From a virus: 30,361 bases of DNA. The position numbers and the translations under genes were made by a program. Positions 14,821 through 21,616 of the stretch are shown piece by piece (position 1 is the first letter of the stretch; each line of letters opens with the position of its first letter). The stretch is from the IMG/VR virus record IMGVR_UViG_3300029787_000053, positions 1 through 30,361 of that record; one strand, written 5' to 3'. The notes beneath the pieces are model-generated. The model saw nothing but the letters and a program-made list of their open reading frames with translations. It had not been told where the DNA came from and did no database searches.

Positions 14821-15423
14821 ATGGCTTGGCCTACAATTAGCGGCCCATATGGGTTAAAACCAGTCAATAAACTTGGTGGTACGCCTTTTGCTGGAGCTAC
14901 GAGACATTTTGCTATCGCTTCTGGTTATAATACCAATATCTTTAATGGAGATGTTGTAAAACTATTAAACGATGGTACTATTGCTCGTGACGCTATCACA
15001 ACGCAAACCACTAACACTATTGGCGTTTTTCTAGGTGTAACTTATACAGACCCTGGAACTTCACAACTTACCTTTAGACAATACTATCCTGCTAATACAG
15101 CAGCTACTGATATTAGAGCTTACGTCTGTGACGATCCAACAGCTTTATTTAAAGTAGTTTCTTGTGCAGCTGGTGGTACAACAGTTACAGCCGTTGGTAG
15201 AACTGCTATAGGTAATAATATAAAGCTAGTGAATAACGCTGGTTCAACCGTTACTGGTAATTCTAAAGTAGCTATGGATTCTGGAGTTAATACAACTAAC
15301 ACTTTCCCAATGAAAGTTATTGACGTTGTAGAAGATACTGCAAATGCTGCAGGTAACTTCGTAGAGTTCATTGTAACTTGGAACTTTGGTATGCACCAGT
15401 ACCATAAAGCATTAGGAGTATAG
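14821..15423 (+). CDS. Head decoration or capsid-associated protein (candidate)
   Basis: A 200-aa Thr/Ala/Gly/Val-rich, beta-strand protein starting MAWPTISGPYGLKPVNKLGG. The GPYGLKPV start and the NGDVVKLL and FLGVTYTDP segments are of a type I have seen beside major capsid genes in marine phages. It is encoded 3 nt before the major capsid gene with a strong AAGGAGATT ribosome site, implying high expression. A decoration or cement protein is the likeliest role; a minor capsid role is the alternative. Confidence 0.65.
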   Translation: MAWPTISGPYGLKPVNKLGGTPFAGATRHFAIASGYNTNIFNGDVVKLLNDGTIARDAITTQTTNTIGVFLGVTYTDPGTSQLTFRQYYPANTAATDIRAYVCDDPTALFKVVSCAAGGTTVTAVGRTAIGNNIKLVNNAGSTVTGNSKVAMDSGVNTTNTFPMKVIDVVEDTANAAGNFVEFIVTWNFGMHQYHKALGV

Positions 15424-15426
15424 ATC

Positions 15427-16335
15427 ATGGCTATAAGTAGAGCACAACTCTTAAAAGAACTCCTCCCTGGCCTAAACGCTCTGTTTGGACTAGAATATGC
15501 TAAATATGGTGAGGAACACGCAGAGATTTTTGAAAGTGAAACCTCTGATCGTTCTTTTGAGGAAGAAACCAAGCTTTCAGGCTTTTCAGCTGCACCAGTC
15601 AAAGACGAAGGTTCTGCCATCGAATATGACAATGCACAGGAAGCATTTACATCACGCTATAATCACGAAACAGTGGCTATGGGTTTTTCAATCACTGAAG
15701 AAGCGATTGAAGATAACTTGTATGATTCTTTATCATCTCGTTATACCAAAGCTCTAGCTCGTGCTATGGCATACACAAAGCAAGTAAAAGCAGCTAATAT
15801 TCTTAATAATGCTTTTGCTGCAGGTACTACTTATGGAGATGGTAAGTCACTTTGTGCTACCGATCACCCACTTGTATCAGGTGGTACTAACTCAAACGAG
15901 CCAGCCGTTGCAGCTGATCTTAACGAAACTTCTTTAGAAGCAGCTGTTATTCAGATCGCAGGTTGGACAGATGAGAGAGGTCTACTAATAGCTGCAAGAC
16001 CAAGAAAACTAATAATCCCACCAGCACTACAGTTTGTTGCTACAAGATTATTAGAAACAGAAGGTCGTGTAGGTACAGCAGACAATGATCTCAACGCCCT
16101 ACGTAACAATGGTTCTATTCCAGAGGGTTACAGTATCAATCACTATCTAACTGATACTGATGCGTTTTTTCTCATGACAGACGTACCAAATGGTCTAAAA
16201 CATTTTACACGTAGTCCAATGGCAACATCTATGGATGCTGACTTTGATACAGGTAATTCAAGATATAAAGCTAGAGAAAGATACTCTTTTGGTGTATCCG
16301 ATCCGCTAGGTATCTTTGGTTCACCTGGAGCATAA
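15427..16335 (+). CDS. Major capsid protein
   Basis: A 302-aa protein with features of HK97-fold coat proteins of the Mu gpT-like branch. It has an N-terminal helical arm (MAISRAQLLKELLPGLN), EEETKLSGFSAAPVKDEG (45-62), SRYNHETVAMGFSITEEA (76-93), a long spine helix around 95-130 (NLYDSLSSRYTKALARAM), and SLCATDHPL (141-149). The C-terminus ends YSFGVSDPLGIFGSPGA, typical of the group. AGGAG precedes the start. A rho-independent terminator follows immediately, consistent with a boundary after the most highly expressed gene. No N-terminal protease-processed delta domain is evident, agreeing with a separate scaffold. Confidence 0.93.
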   Translation: MAISRAQLLKELLPGLNALFGLEYAKYGEEHAEIFESETSDRSFEEETKLSGFSAAPVKDEGSAIEYDNAQEAFTSRYNHETVAMGFSITEEAIEDNLYDSLSSRYTKALARAMAYTKQVKAANILNNAFAAGTTYGDGKSLCATDHPLVSGGTNSNEPAVAADLNETSLEAAVIQIAGWTDERGLLIAARPRKLIIPPALQFVATRLLETEGRVGTADNDLNALRNNGSIPEGYSINHYLTDTDAFFLMTDVPNGLKHFTRSPMATSMDADFDTGNSRYKARERYSFGVSDPLGIFGSPGA

Positions 16336-16349
16336 AACTTAGAAATTGG

Positions 16350-16387
16350 AAGGGGTGGTGAAAATCACCCTTTCTTTTTTATTTTTT
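16350..16387 (+). terminator. Rho-independent terminator after major capsid gene
   Basis: An 8-bp stem, AAGGGGTG (16350-16357) with CACCCTTT (16366-16373), one G-T wobble and an 8-nt loop, is followed by a T-rich tract to 16387. It lies 14 nt past the capsid stop codon and should partly or fully end transcription there. Confidence 0.85.
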
Positions 16388-16445
16388 CTGTCGTATAGTA
16401 AATTATCCCTGACAACTACACAGTGTAGTTGACTTAAACGACAGA
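16387..16445. repeat. Nested inverted repeats upstream of the 153-aa gene
   Basis: Outer arms TCTGTCGT (16387-16394) and ACGACAGA (16438-16445) enclose an inner perfect palindrome CAACTACAC-A-GTGTAGTTG (16413-16431). The structure starts as the terminator T-tract ends and stops just before the ribosome site AGGAGATAAAA. It could be an operator, an mRNA 5' structure that protects or processes the downstream transcript, or a promoter element. The -10-like TATAGT at 16395 has only a weak -35. Confidence 0.7.
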
Positions 16446-16455
16446 GGAGATAAAA

Positions 16456-16917
16456 ATGGGAACAACTACCTTTTCTGGGCCTATTAGGTCTGGTAACATT
16501 AAAGAAGGAGCAAATGCTAACGTAGGCTATGCTCTATCTATGCAAGCTCACACTATAGACGTTTCAGGTGGAGCTATCGCACAATCAGACACAGCAATGA
16601 TTATACCTGCTAACTCATCTATAGTTGATGTTATTATTGATGTAGTAGCTGCTATCGGTGCTAACGCTGCTGTCCTAAGTTTAGGAACATCTGGTGGCAA
16701 TGATAATACTATTATAGATAGTTTTTCTTGTGCAACAGGTGCTGGTCAAATTGGGCGTAAGTATCCTACAACTGAAGCTGGTGCTACAAGAGGCTGGTCT
16801 AATATTGGAACTTCTGATCTTAAAGTAACTGTAAAGACTACAGGAGCTTCAAATGCAGGAACTATTCAAGTAACCATAATTTACGCACAGGCTTATAATA
16901 CCGCCATACAACCGTAA
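16456..16917 (+). CDS. Small beta-rich virion protein (153 aa)
   Basis: A 153-aa Gly/Ala/Thr/Ile-rich protein (MGTTTFSGPIRSGNIKEG...) with alternating hydrophobic strands such as SIVDVIIDVVAAIG and TIQVTIIYAQA. No signal peptide or membrane segment. The N-terminal TTFSGPIRSG phrase and composition resemble small structural proteins after major capsid genes in marine phages. It is the first gene after the capsid terminator and has a strong AGGAGATAAAA leader preceded by nested inverted repeats. Probable virion protein, exact role unknown. Confidence 0.75.
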   Translation: MGTTTFSGPIRSGNIKEGANANVGYALSMQAHTIDVSGGAIAQSDTAMIIPANSSIVDVIIDVVAAIGANAAVLSLGTSGGNDNTIIDSFSCATGAGQIGRKYPTTEAGATRGWSNIGTSDLKVTVKTTGASNAGTIQVTIIYAQAYNTAIQP

Positions 16918-16929
16918 TAGGAGGTAATT

Positions 16930-17226
16930 ATGAGTAATGGAATGGTTTCCACTGGTAGTTCTGATGTAACAGCATCTACAGTAACTACTACTGCTTCTGT
17001 AAAGAATGGCCGTACTAGGTTAAAAACGTTTTATCTAAAAACAGCAGGGTCTGGAAGTCCTCAAGTGGTATTGAGAGATGGTTCAACTGGTGCTGTAGTT
17101 TTAGATATGACTTTTAATACTGGTGATGATGTTTCTTTAAATTTGCCAGGATCTGGACTTTTATTTAAAACTGAATGTCATGCTACTCTTACAGCGGTAA
17201 CTTCATTTACAGGTTTTTTTGCATAG
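16930..17226 (+). CDS. Small beta-rich virion protein (98 aa)
   Basis: A 98-aa Ser/Thr/Gly-rich protein. The Thr/Ser-rich N-terminus (SDVTASTVTTTASV) is followed by strands (RLKTFYLKTAG, QVVLRDGSTGAVVLDM) and a GLLFKTECHATLT segment. This resembles a small jelly-roll or decoration-type virion protein. The ribosome site AGGAGGTAATT is excellent and the gene follows its neighbour by 12 nt. No specific family assigned. Confidence 0.72.
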   Translation: MSNGMVSTGSSDVTASTVTTTASVKNGRTRLKTFYLKTAGSGSPQVVLRDGSTGAVVLDMTFNTGDDVSLNLPGSGLLFKTECHATLTAVTSFTGFFA

Positions 17227-17235
17227 GAGATAAGC

Positions 17236-17937
17236 ATGAGCGAAAAAGATAAAAAGAAAGAGTTTAAAAAAGAGGATTTAAAAGATCCTAACAAGCGAGG
17301 TGGTAAAAGGCCAAGAATAGAATCTGGCAAACCTGATACTGAGATCACAGGTAAAACCACCTCAGATGCCATGAAAAAAAGGGTAAAGAATCAGACCCAA
17401 AAGACTATGGATGCTGCTAATAAAGACTTTGGCGATAGAGGTAAATCTGGTAAAGATGAAATTGCTAGAATCTCAAAAATAACAAAACAAGATGAAAAAA
17501 GAGATTTAGATCTTATAAAGCAGTATGGTTCAGATGCTAGAAAAGCAAGGTCATATAGATCATCTAAGTTTGATGGGGATATGCAAACTGCTACAGACAA
17601 AGCTAAGACTGGAGCTGGATCACCAAACCCACAGTTCTTCAATAAAGATAAGCTCAAAGGTGGCGGTAAAGTTAAAAAAGGCTACATGATGGGCGGTAAG
17701 ATGAAGAAAGGCATGGCTAGTGGAGGTAAGTTTCCTGATCTTACGGGTGATGGTAAAACTACTCAAGCCGATATTCTTAAAGGTCGTGGCGTATTCGCTG
17801 GTGGTGGCAAAATGAAAAAAGGCTACGCTGGTGGTGGTAAGATGAAGAAAGGCTATGCTAATGGCGGAAAAGCAAAAGCTAAAGTTCGTGGTTCAGGTAT
17901 AGCTATAAGAGGTGTACGACCCGCTAAAATGAGGTAG
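17236..17937 (+). CDS. Very basic Gly/Lys-repeat protein with EF-hand-like loop (233 aa)
   Basis: A 233-aa strongly basic protein. Residues 1-125 are charged and helical. From 141 on there are GGKMKKG-type repeats (at about 143, 153, 190 and 200). Between them lies a 12-residue calcium-loop-like segment DLTGDGKTTQAD (168-179), with D, T, D, K, T and D at ligand positions 1, 3, 5, 7, 9 and 12. The C-terminus, VRGSGIAIRGVRPAKMR, recurs in the 78-aa gene at 20216. Likely a virion or DNA-associated protein, since such charge would bind packaged DNA, but this is inference. AGGAGATAAGC precedes the start. Confidence 0.78.
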   Translation: MSEKDKKKEFKKEDLKDPNKRGGKRPRIESGKPDTEITGKTTSDAMKKRVKNQTQKTMDAANKDFGDRGKSGKDEIARISKITKQDEKRDLDLIKQYGSDARKARSYRSSKFDGDMQTATDKAKTGAGSPNPQFFNKDKLKGGGKVKKGYMMGGKMKKGMASGGKFPDLTGDGKTTQADILKGRGVFAGGGKMKKGYAGGGKMKKGYANGGKAKAKVRGSGIAIRGVRPAKMR

Positions 17938-17939
17938 TA

Positions 17940-18248
17940 ATGCGAAGGTATTATAAAGAAGGTGGATCTGTTCGTAAAAGAGATAAACAGCCACCAAAGA
18001 CTAAAAAATACTTTCGGTCTACCAAAAGTGGGGCAGGAATGACTAAAGCTGGGGTCGAGCGTTATAGACGTGAAAACCCTGGCTCTAAGTTAAGTACAGC
18101 CGTAACCGAGAAGAAACCTTCAGGTAAACGTGCCTCAAGGAGAAAGTCCTATTGTGCAAGATCAGCAGGACAGATGAAGAAATTTCCAAAAGCAGCAAAA
18201 GATCCAAATAGTCGTCTACGTCAAGCGAGAAGAAGATGGAGATGTTAA
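17940..18248 (+). CDS. Basic small protein, DUF6321-like (102 aa)
   Basis: A 102-aa very basic protein. It begins MRRYYKEGGS, has a core GMTKAGVERYRRENPGSKL (33-51) with KRASRRKSYCARSAGQM (68-84), and ends ARRRWRC. This resembles, from memory, the DUF6321 family of small phage proteins with a conserved RRKSFCARSxG box and a terminal Trp/Arg/Cys. Function unknown; the charge suggests nucleic-acid binding. The same MRRYYK(E/K)GG start occurs in the 50-aa ORF at 19029. It starts 2 nt after the previous stop, and its own stop overlaps the next small ORF. Confidence 0.75.
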   Translation: MRRYYKEGGSVRKRDKQPPKTKKYFRSTKSGAGMTKAGVERYRRENPGSKLSTAVTEKKPSGKRASRRKSYCARSAGQMKKFPKAAKDPNSRLRQARRRWRC

Positions 18249-18373
18249 TGGCTATATCTAGAGCTCAAATGGGAAACCAAACAAAGAATACATATTCTAA
18301 GCTTTCTCAAAAAAGAAAAAAGAAAGCAGATAAAAAAAGAAAAGAGGGAAAGAATGGCGTATCTTCAAAGTAA
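18248..18373 (+). CDS. Small basic ORF sharing MAISRAQ with the major capsid protein (41 aa)
   Basis: A 41-aa ORF starting at ATG 18248, overlapping the previous stop (TAATG) and running into the next gene by 20 nt. It begins MAISRAQMGNQ, and its first seven residues are identical to the major capsid N-terminus. The rest is Lys-rich (SQKRKKKADKKRKEGK). The overlap architecture and basic composition match its neighbours, which favours a real gene. Confidence 0.6.
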   Translation: MAISRAQMGNQTKNTYSKLSQKRKKKADKKRKEGKNGVSSK

Positions 18374-19025
18374 TGTACCATACTTTAAAGCGTGGGTAAG
18401 AAGAGAATATACTTGTAATTTTCAAGATTATCATGGAGATTTTTTACATGCTATGGTTATAGCTGTAACTACAATGCCCTGTAGAAGTTTAAGTTTTCAA
18501 GTAATATTTACTGGTTGTGAAACAGATGATTCTGACGATCCAAATGTTCATGGAGGAGCAATGTGGGCGAGATTGCCTATAACTGCATTAGTAGGAGATA
18601 CTCCTTATGAGGAATGGCCTACAGAATTACCACCTTATATTGCCCAACCTTGGGATTGTTTATCTCATACACATTCTGTTTACGTGTTAGACAGAGCTAC
18701 TCCATGTCCTTGGTTAGCAAAGGTTGATGGAGAATTTTACCCAGCAAAATATTATTTTACTGTTGATTATACAGATAGTGAAATAGCAGATGATCCTGCA
18801 CAACATAAACAAAGTCATGTGCTAGAGTTAATGAATGCAGGAGAATACACAGGAAATATAGTGGCTCTACCTAATAACCGTGTAAGGGTAACACACCCTG
18901 CTTGGTTTGCTGTAGGTGAAGGAGCCCCTGACTTTAGACCAAGTCAACGTATATTTAATTCTAAAGACGAACCTCAATATGTGTTTGATACTGATAGAGT
19001 ATTTAATAATTTATATAAGGAGTAA
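18354..19025 (+). CDS. Unknown phage protein (223 aa)
   Basis: A 223-aa soluble, acidic, Trp/Pro/Tyr-rich protein beginning MAYLQSNVPYFKAWVRREYT. Clusters include HGGAMWARLPITALVGD and CLSHTHSVYVLDRATPCPW. It stands out from its basic neighbours by its acidity and apparently globular fold. I have seen similar N-termini in marine phage proteins without a known role. GAGGGAAAG precedes the start, and the gene is co-transcribed with the basic-protein cluster. His and Cys residues could bind metal, but no standard motif is present. Confidence 0.8.
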   Translation: MAYLQSNVPYFKAWVRREYTCNFQDYHGDFLHAMVIAVTTMPCRSLSFQVIFTGCETDDSDDPNVHGGAMWARLPITALVGDTPYEEWPTELPPYIAQPWDCLSHTHSVYVLDRATPCPWLAKVDGEFYPAKYYFTVDYTDSEIADDPAQHKQSHVLELMNAGEYTGNIVALPNNRVRVTHPAWFAVGEGAPDFRPSQRIFNSKDEPQYVFDTDRVFNNLYKE

Positions 19026-19028
19026 TAC

Positions 19029-19181
19029 ATGCGTAGATATTATAAAAAAGGAGGTAAGATTTGCCCTAAAGGAAAAGCTTGGGCAAAACGAACTTTTGAT
19101 ACTTATCCCTCTGCATATGCAAATATGGCAGCTTCTAAGTATTGTAAAGATCCTAACTATGCAAAAGGTAGTAAAAAGTAA
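19029..19181 (+). CDS. Small basic protein (50 aa)
   Basis: A 50-aa ORF from ATG 19029, in frame through GGKICPKGKAWAKRTFDTYP to SKYCKDPNYAKGSKK. Two cysteines and many Lys/Tyr residues are present. It starts MRRYYKKGG, nearly the same as the 102-aa gene. AGGAG lies a few bases upstream, and its TAA overlaps the next ATG. The family looks conserved among marine phages from memory; function unknown. Confidence 0.75.
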   Translation: MRRYYKKGGKICPKGKAWAKRTFDTYPSAYANMAASKYCKDPNYAKGSKK

Positions 19182-19510
19182 TGGGTGCTTTAAAAGATTG
19201 GGTAAATCAAGATTGGGTCAGGATAGGAACTGATGGTAATATCAAGGGTAAGTGTGGTACTTCTAAAGATAAGAAAAACCCTGATAGGTGTTTACCACGT
19301 TCTAAAGCCCAGTCCTTATCTAAAGGCGAAAGGGCTTCGACAGCCAAGAAAAAGAAGAGGGCTGGTTCAAAAGGTAAAACTGTGGTATCGAATACGCCAA
19401 AGGCAAAAGTAAAATTTGGTGGTGGTGGACTAGCTAGAAAGAGAAGAGATATCGCTAGAGGTTGTGGGGCAGTTATGGAAGATAGAAGAAAAGAAACTTT
19501 ATATACGTAG
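19181..19510 (+). CDS. Basic small protein, DUF5872-like (109 aa)
   Basis: A 109-aa very basic protein. The N-terminal half, LKDWVNQDWVRIGTDG with KGKCGTSKDKKNPDRCLP and RSKAQSLSKGERAS, resembles the DUF5872-type fold (a Trp-containing start, two Cys and a KA..LS..ER segment) found in phages and some eukaryotic viruses. The tail is Gly/Arg-rich and ends RGCGAVMEDRRKETLYT, related to the RGxGIA ends of the 233- and 78-aa proteins. Probable virion or nucleic-acid-binding role, inferred from charge and company. Confidence 0.72.
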   Translation: MGALKDWVNQDWVRIGTDGNIKGKCGTSKDKKNPDRCLPRSKAQSLSKGERASTAKKKKRAGSKGKTVVSNTPKAKVKFGGGGLARKRRDIARGCGAVMEDRRKETLYT

Positions 19511-19519
19511 GAATTAGAA

Positions 19520-20206
19520 ATGGCTACATCAGGAACAACAGCATTTGATATGGACTTCACAGAGATAGCTGAAGAAGCTTTTGAACGTGCAGGTCGTGAA
19601 ATGCGTACAGGCTATGATTTAAAAACTGCTCGTAGATCAATGAACTTAATGACTATAGAGTGGCAGAATAGAGGTCTTAATCTGTGGACAATAGACCAAC
19701 AAACTCAAGCACTCGCAGCTGGAACTTCACAATATACACTAGCAGCTGATACAATAGACTTACTTGATTTTGTAATTAGACAGAATCCTGGCAATACTTC
19801 TACGCAGTCTGACCTTAGTATAACTCGTGTGGGTGTAAGTACCTTCGCATCTATACCAAACAAGTTATCACAGGGTAGACCAATACAAGTATGGATAGAG
19901 CGTTTACGTGATGCACCTAGAATAAACTTATGGCCTATACCTGATACAGGAGATTATACTTTTGTGTATTGGCGTATGAGAAGAATAGAAGACGCAGGAG
20001 CAGGTATTCAGACAGCAGATATGAATTTTAGATTTTTACCATGTCTTGTTGCTGGATTAGCTTACCATATAGCTATGAAAGAACCTGAACTAGCAGGTAG
20101 GATACCTATGCTAAAAGACAGTTATGATGAGCAGTATAACTTAGCAGCAGGAGAAGATAGAGAAAAAACTTCAGAAAAGTTTGTACCGAGGGTAAATAGA
20201 ATATAG
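19520..20206 (+). CDS. Head-tail connector candidate (P22 gp4-like type)
   Basis: A 228-aa protein. The N-terminal segment DFTEIAEEAFERAGREM (12-28) followed by TARRSMNLMTIEWQNRGLNLWTI (36-58) resembles podovirus head-completion proteins of the P22 gp4 type that sit under the portal. A central beta region and a C-terminal helix (LVAGLAYHIAMKEPELAG) follow. Its place among head-tail genes supports a connector. The competing view is a tail-tube or nozzle-associated protein. AGGAATTAGAA precedes the start. Confidence 0.65.
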   Translation: MATSGTTAFDMDFTEIAEEAFERAGREMRTGYDLKTARRSMNLMTIEWQNRGLNLWTIDQQTQALAAGTSQYTLAADTIDLLDFVIRQNPGNTSTQSDLSITRVGVSTFASIPNKLSQGRPIQVWIERLRDAPRINLWPIPDTGDYTFVYWRMRRIEDAGAGIQTADMNFRFLPCLVAGLAYHIAMKEPELAGRIPMLKDSYDEQYNLAAGEDREKTSEKFVPRVNRI

Positions 20207-20215
20207 GAGAGAAAA

Positions 20216-20452
20216 ATGGAATCAAGTAAAGCATCTAAAATATTTCAGCTAATGGAAGAACTCAATAGACTACGAAGTCCTAAGTTTGACATAGGTTCTG
20301 ATCCAGATATGGCAAAGCTTAATATGGAAATGCTTAAAAATATGGGGCGAGAAGATAAAGAGGGTAAAAAAGAAGGAGGTAAAGTAAAAGGTAAAAAAGT
20401 TCGTGGGTGCGGTATAGCTAGAAAAGGTATAAGAGCAGCAAAAATGAGATGA
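20216..20452 (+). CDS. Small basic protein with RGCGIA C-terminus (78 aa)
   Basis: A 78-aa protein. The N-terminal half is helical and amphipathic (SKIFQLMEELNRLRSP). The C-terminal third is Lys/Gly-rich and ends KKVRGCGIARKGIRAAKMR, closely matching the end of the 233-aa protein. AGGAGAGAAAA precedes the start. Function unknown; the shared tail suggests a common binding or sorting role in the virion. Confidence 0.75.
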   Translation: MESSKASKIFQLMEELNRLRSPKFDIGSDPDMAKLNMEMLKNMGREDKEGKKEGGKVKGKKVRGCGIARKGIRAAKMR

Positions 20453-20467
20453 AGGAAGTAATTTGAA

Positions 20468-20956
20468 ATGAGCAGGTTTGCATCTAGTAAGAGAGCTTTA
20501 GGTATATGTGATAACTGTGGCTTTCAGTATAGATTAAATGAACTAAGAGAAACTATAGTTAGGGGAAGACCTACTAATCTTTTATTCTGTCCTGAATGTT
20601 GGGGGCCAGACCACCCACAGAATGAGTTAGGAAGATTTAAGGTTGTTGATCCTCAAGCATTACAAAATCCTAGACCTGACTCTGCAGAGCTTAGAGATAG
20701 CAGAAACTTTCAGTGGGGTTGGGATCCTGTAGGAGGTGGTAGTGATGACTCTCTTACAAAAAACAACTTAAAAGCTTTAGCTTCTATTGGTTCTGTAACT
20801 ATAACTATTGCAATAAATCCATCTACTGTTAGTATTAGCGGAGCAGGAATAGAGGCTACAGGCTATGTAAACGGGGTAACTGTTAATAACCCACCAAGTT
20901 TTGATAGCTCAACAGTTACATTAGATTCAACAACTGATACATTTGACGAAGGATAA
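20468..20956 (+). CDS. Zinc-ribbon virion protein (162 aa)
   Basis: A 162-aa protein with an N-terminal zinc ribbon, CDNC (14-17) and CPEC (41-44) separated by 23 residues. A linker holds GRFKVVDPQALQNPRPDS and FQWGWDPVGGG, and a C-terminal Ser/Thr/Val beta region (TITIAINPSTVSISG...) is followed by an acidic tail. The ribbon probably binds zinc structurally. The beta end and the flanking connector and fibre genes point to a virion component such as a tail or head-vertex protein. A weak GGAAG precedes the start. Confidence 0.75.
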   Translation: MSRFASSKRALGICDNCGFQYRLNELRETIVRGRPTNLLFCPECWGPDHPQNELGRFKVVDPQALQNPRPDSAELRDSRNFQWGWDPVGGGSDDSLTKNNLKALASIGSVTITIAINPSTVSISGAGIEATGYVNGVTVNNPPSFDSSTVTLDSTTDTFDEG

Positions 20957-20959
20957 GAA

Positions 20960-21613
20960 ATGGCAAAACAAAGTGTAGGTATAGGTAGCAGTGCAAATGA
21001 CGGCACAGGAGATACTCTACGGGTAGGTGCTGACAAGATTAATGATAACTTTAACGAGATTTACGCTGCTTTAGGTAATAGTTCTAATGTTCTAACTGAT
21101 ATAATAGATAGTGCAGGTCTTCTTGACGTTAGCTCTGGTGCTAACAAAATAGTATTTTACTATGCAGCTTTGGGTGATTTACCCAGTGCAAGTACATATC
21201 ATGGAGCAGTAGCTCATGTCCATGCGACAGGGGGCTTATACTTTGCACATGGAGGGAAGTGGTTAAGGTTAAATGATGAAACATCAGGGCCTGTTACTAA
21301 GTATACAACTGGAGTAGTAGGATCTTCTGCTTACACGTTTACAGGGCCAGGAGCTACTGCTGGTAACAATCCGAACTTTACTTTTTATAGAGGACATACA
21401 TACCTCATAGATAATTCAGCTCACGTAGGCAGTCACCCTTTAAAAATAAGACAATCTGCTGGTGGGGCTGATTTTACCACAGGTGTTACAGAAAACTTTA
21501 ACTCTACTAATGGATTAACACAGTTTATTGTACCACATGAACCTTCTGATACATCTTTAGTGTATCAATGTAGCAGTCATGGTAGTATGGTAGGAAATAT
21601 AACGATAGGCTAA
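20960..21613 (+). CDS. Fibre-like virion protein with cupredoxin-like C-terminal domain
   Basis: A 217-aa protein in three parts. Residues 7-39 (GIGSSANDGTGDTLRVGADK, then INDNFNEIYAALG) are a common fibre N-terminal motif of marine phages. Residues 81-106 hold AHVHATGGLYFAHGGKWLRL, another recurrent fibre motif. The C-terminal 110 residues have FTFYRGHTYLIDNS, SHPLKI (H159) and YQCSSHGSM (C204, H207, M210). This H...CxxHxxM pattern equals the blue-copper ligand set of amicyanin. It is probably a structural cupredoxin fold; copper binding is possible but unproven. Short spacers to neighbours on both sides. Confidence 0.75.
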   Translation: MAKQSVGIGSSANDGTGDTLRVGADKINDNFNEIYAALGNSSNVLTDIIDSAGLLDVSSGANKIVFYYAALGDLPSASTYHGAVAHVHATGGLYFAHGGKWLRLNDETSGPVTKYTTGVVGSSAYTFTGPGATAGNNPNFTFYRGHTYLIDNSAHVGSHPLKIRQSAGGADFTTGVTENFNSTNGLTQFIVPHEPSDTSLVYQCSSHGSMVGNITIG

Positions 21614-21616
21614 TAT

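Noticed and set aside
15120-15632. Minus-strand 170-aa frame across the decoration and capsid genes
   Set aside because: Spans two confident plus-strand genes and has no ribosome site; it is a shadow frame.
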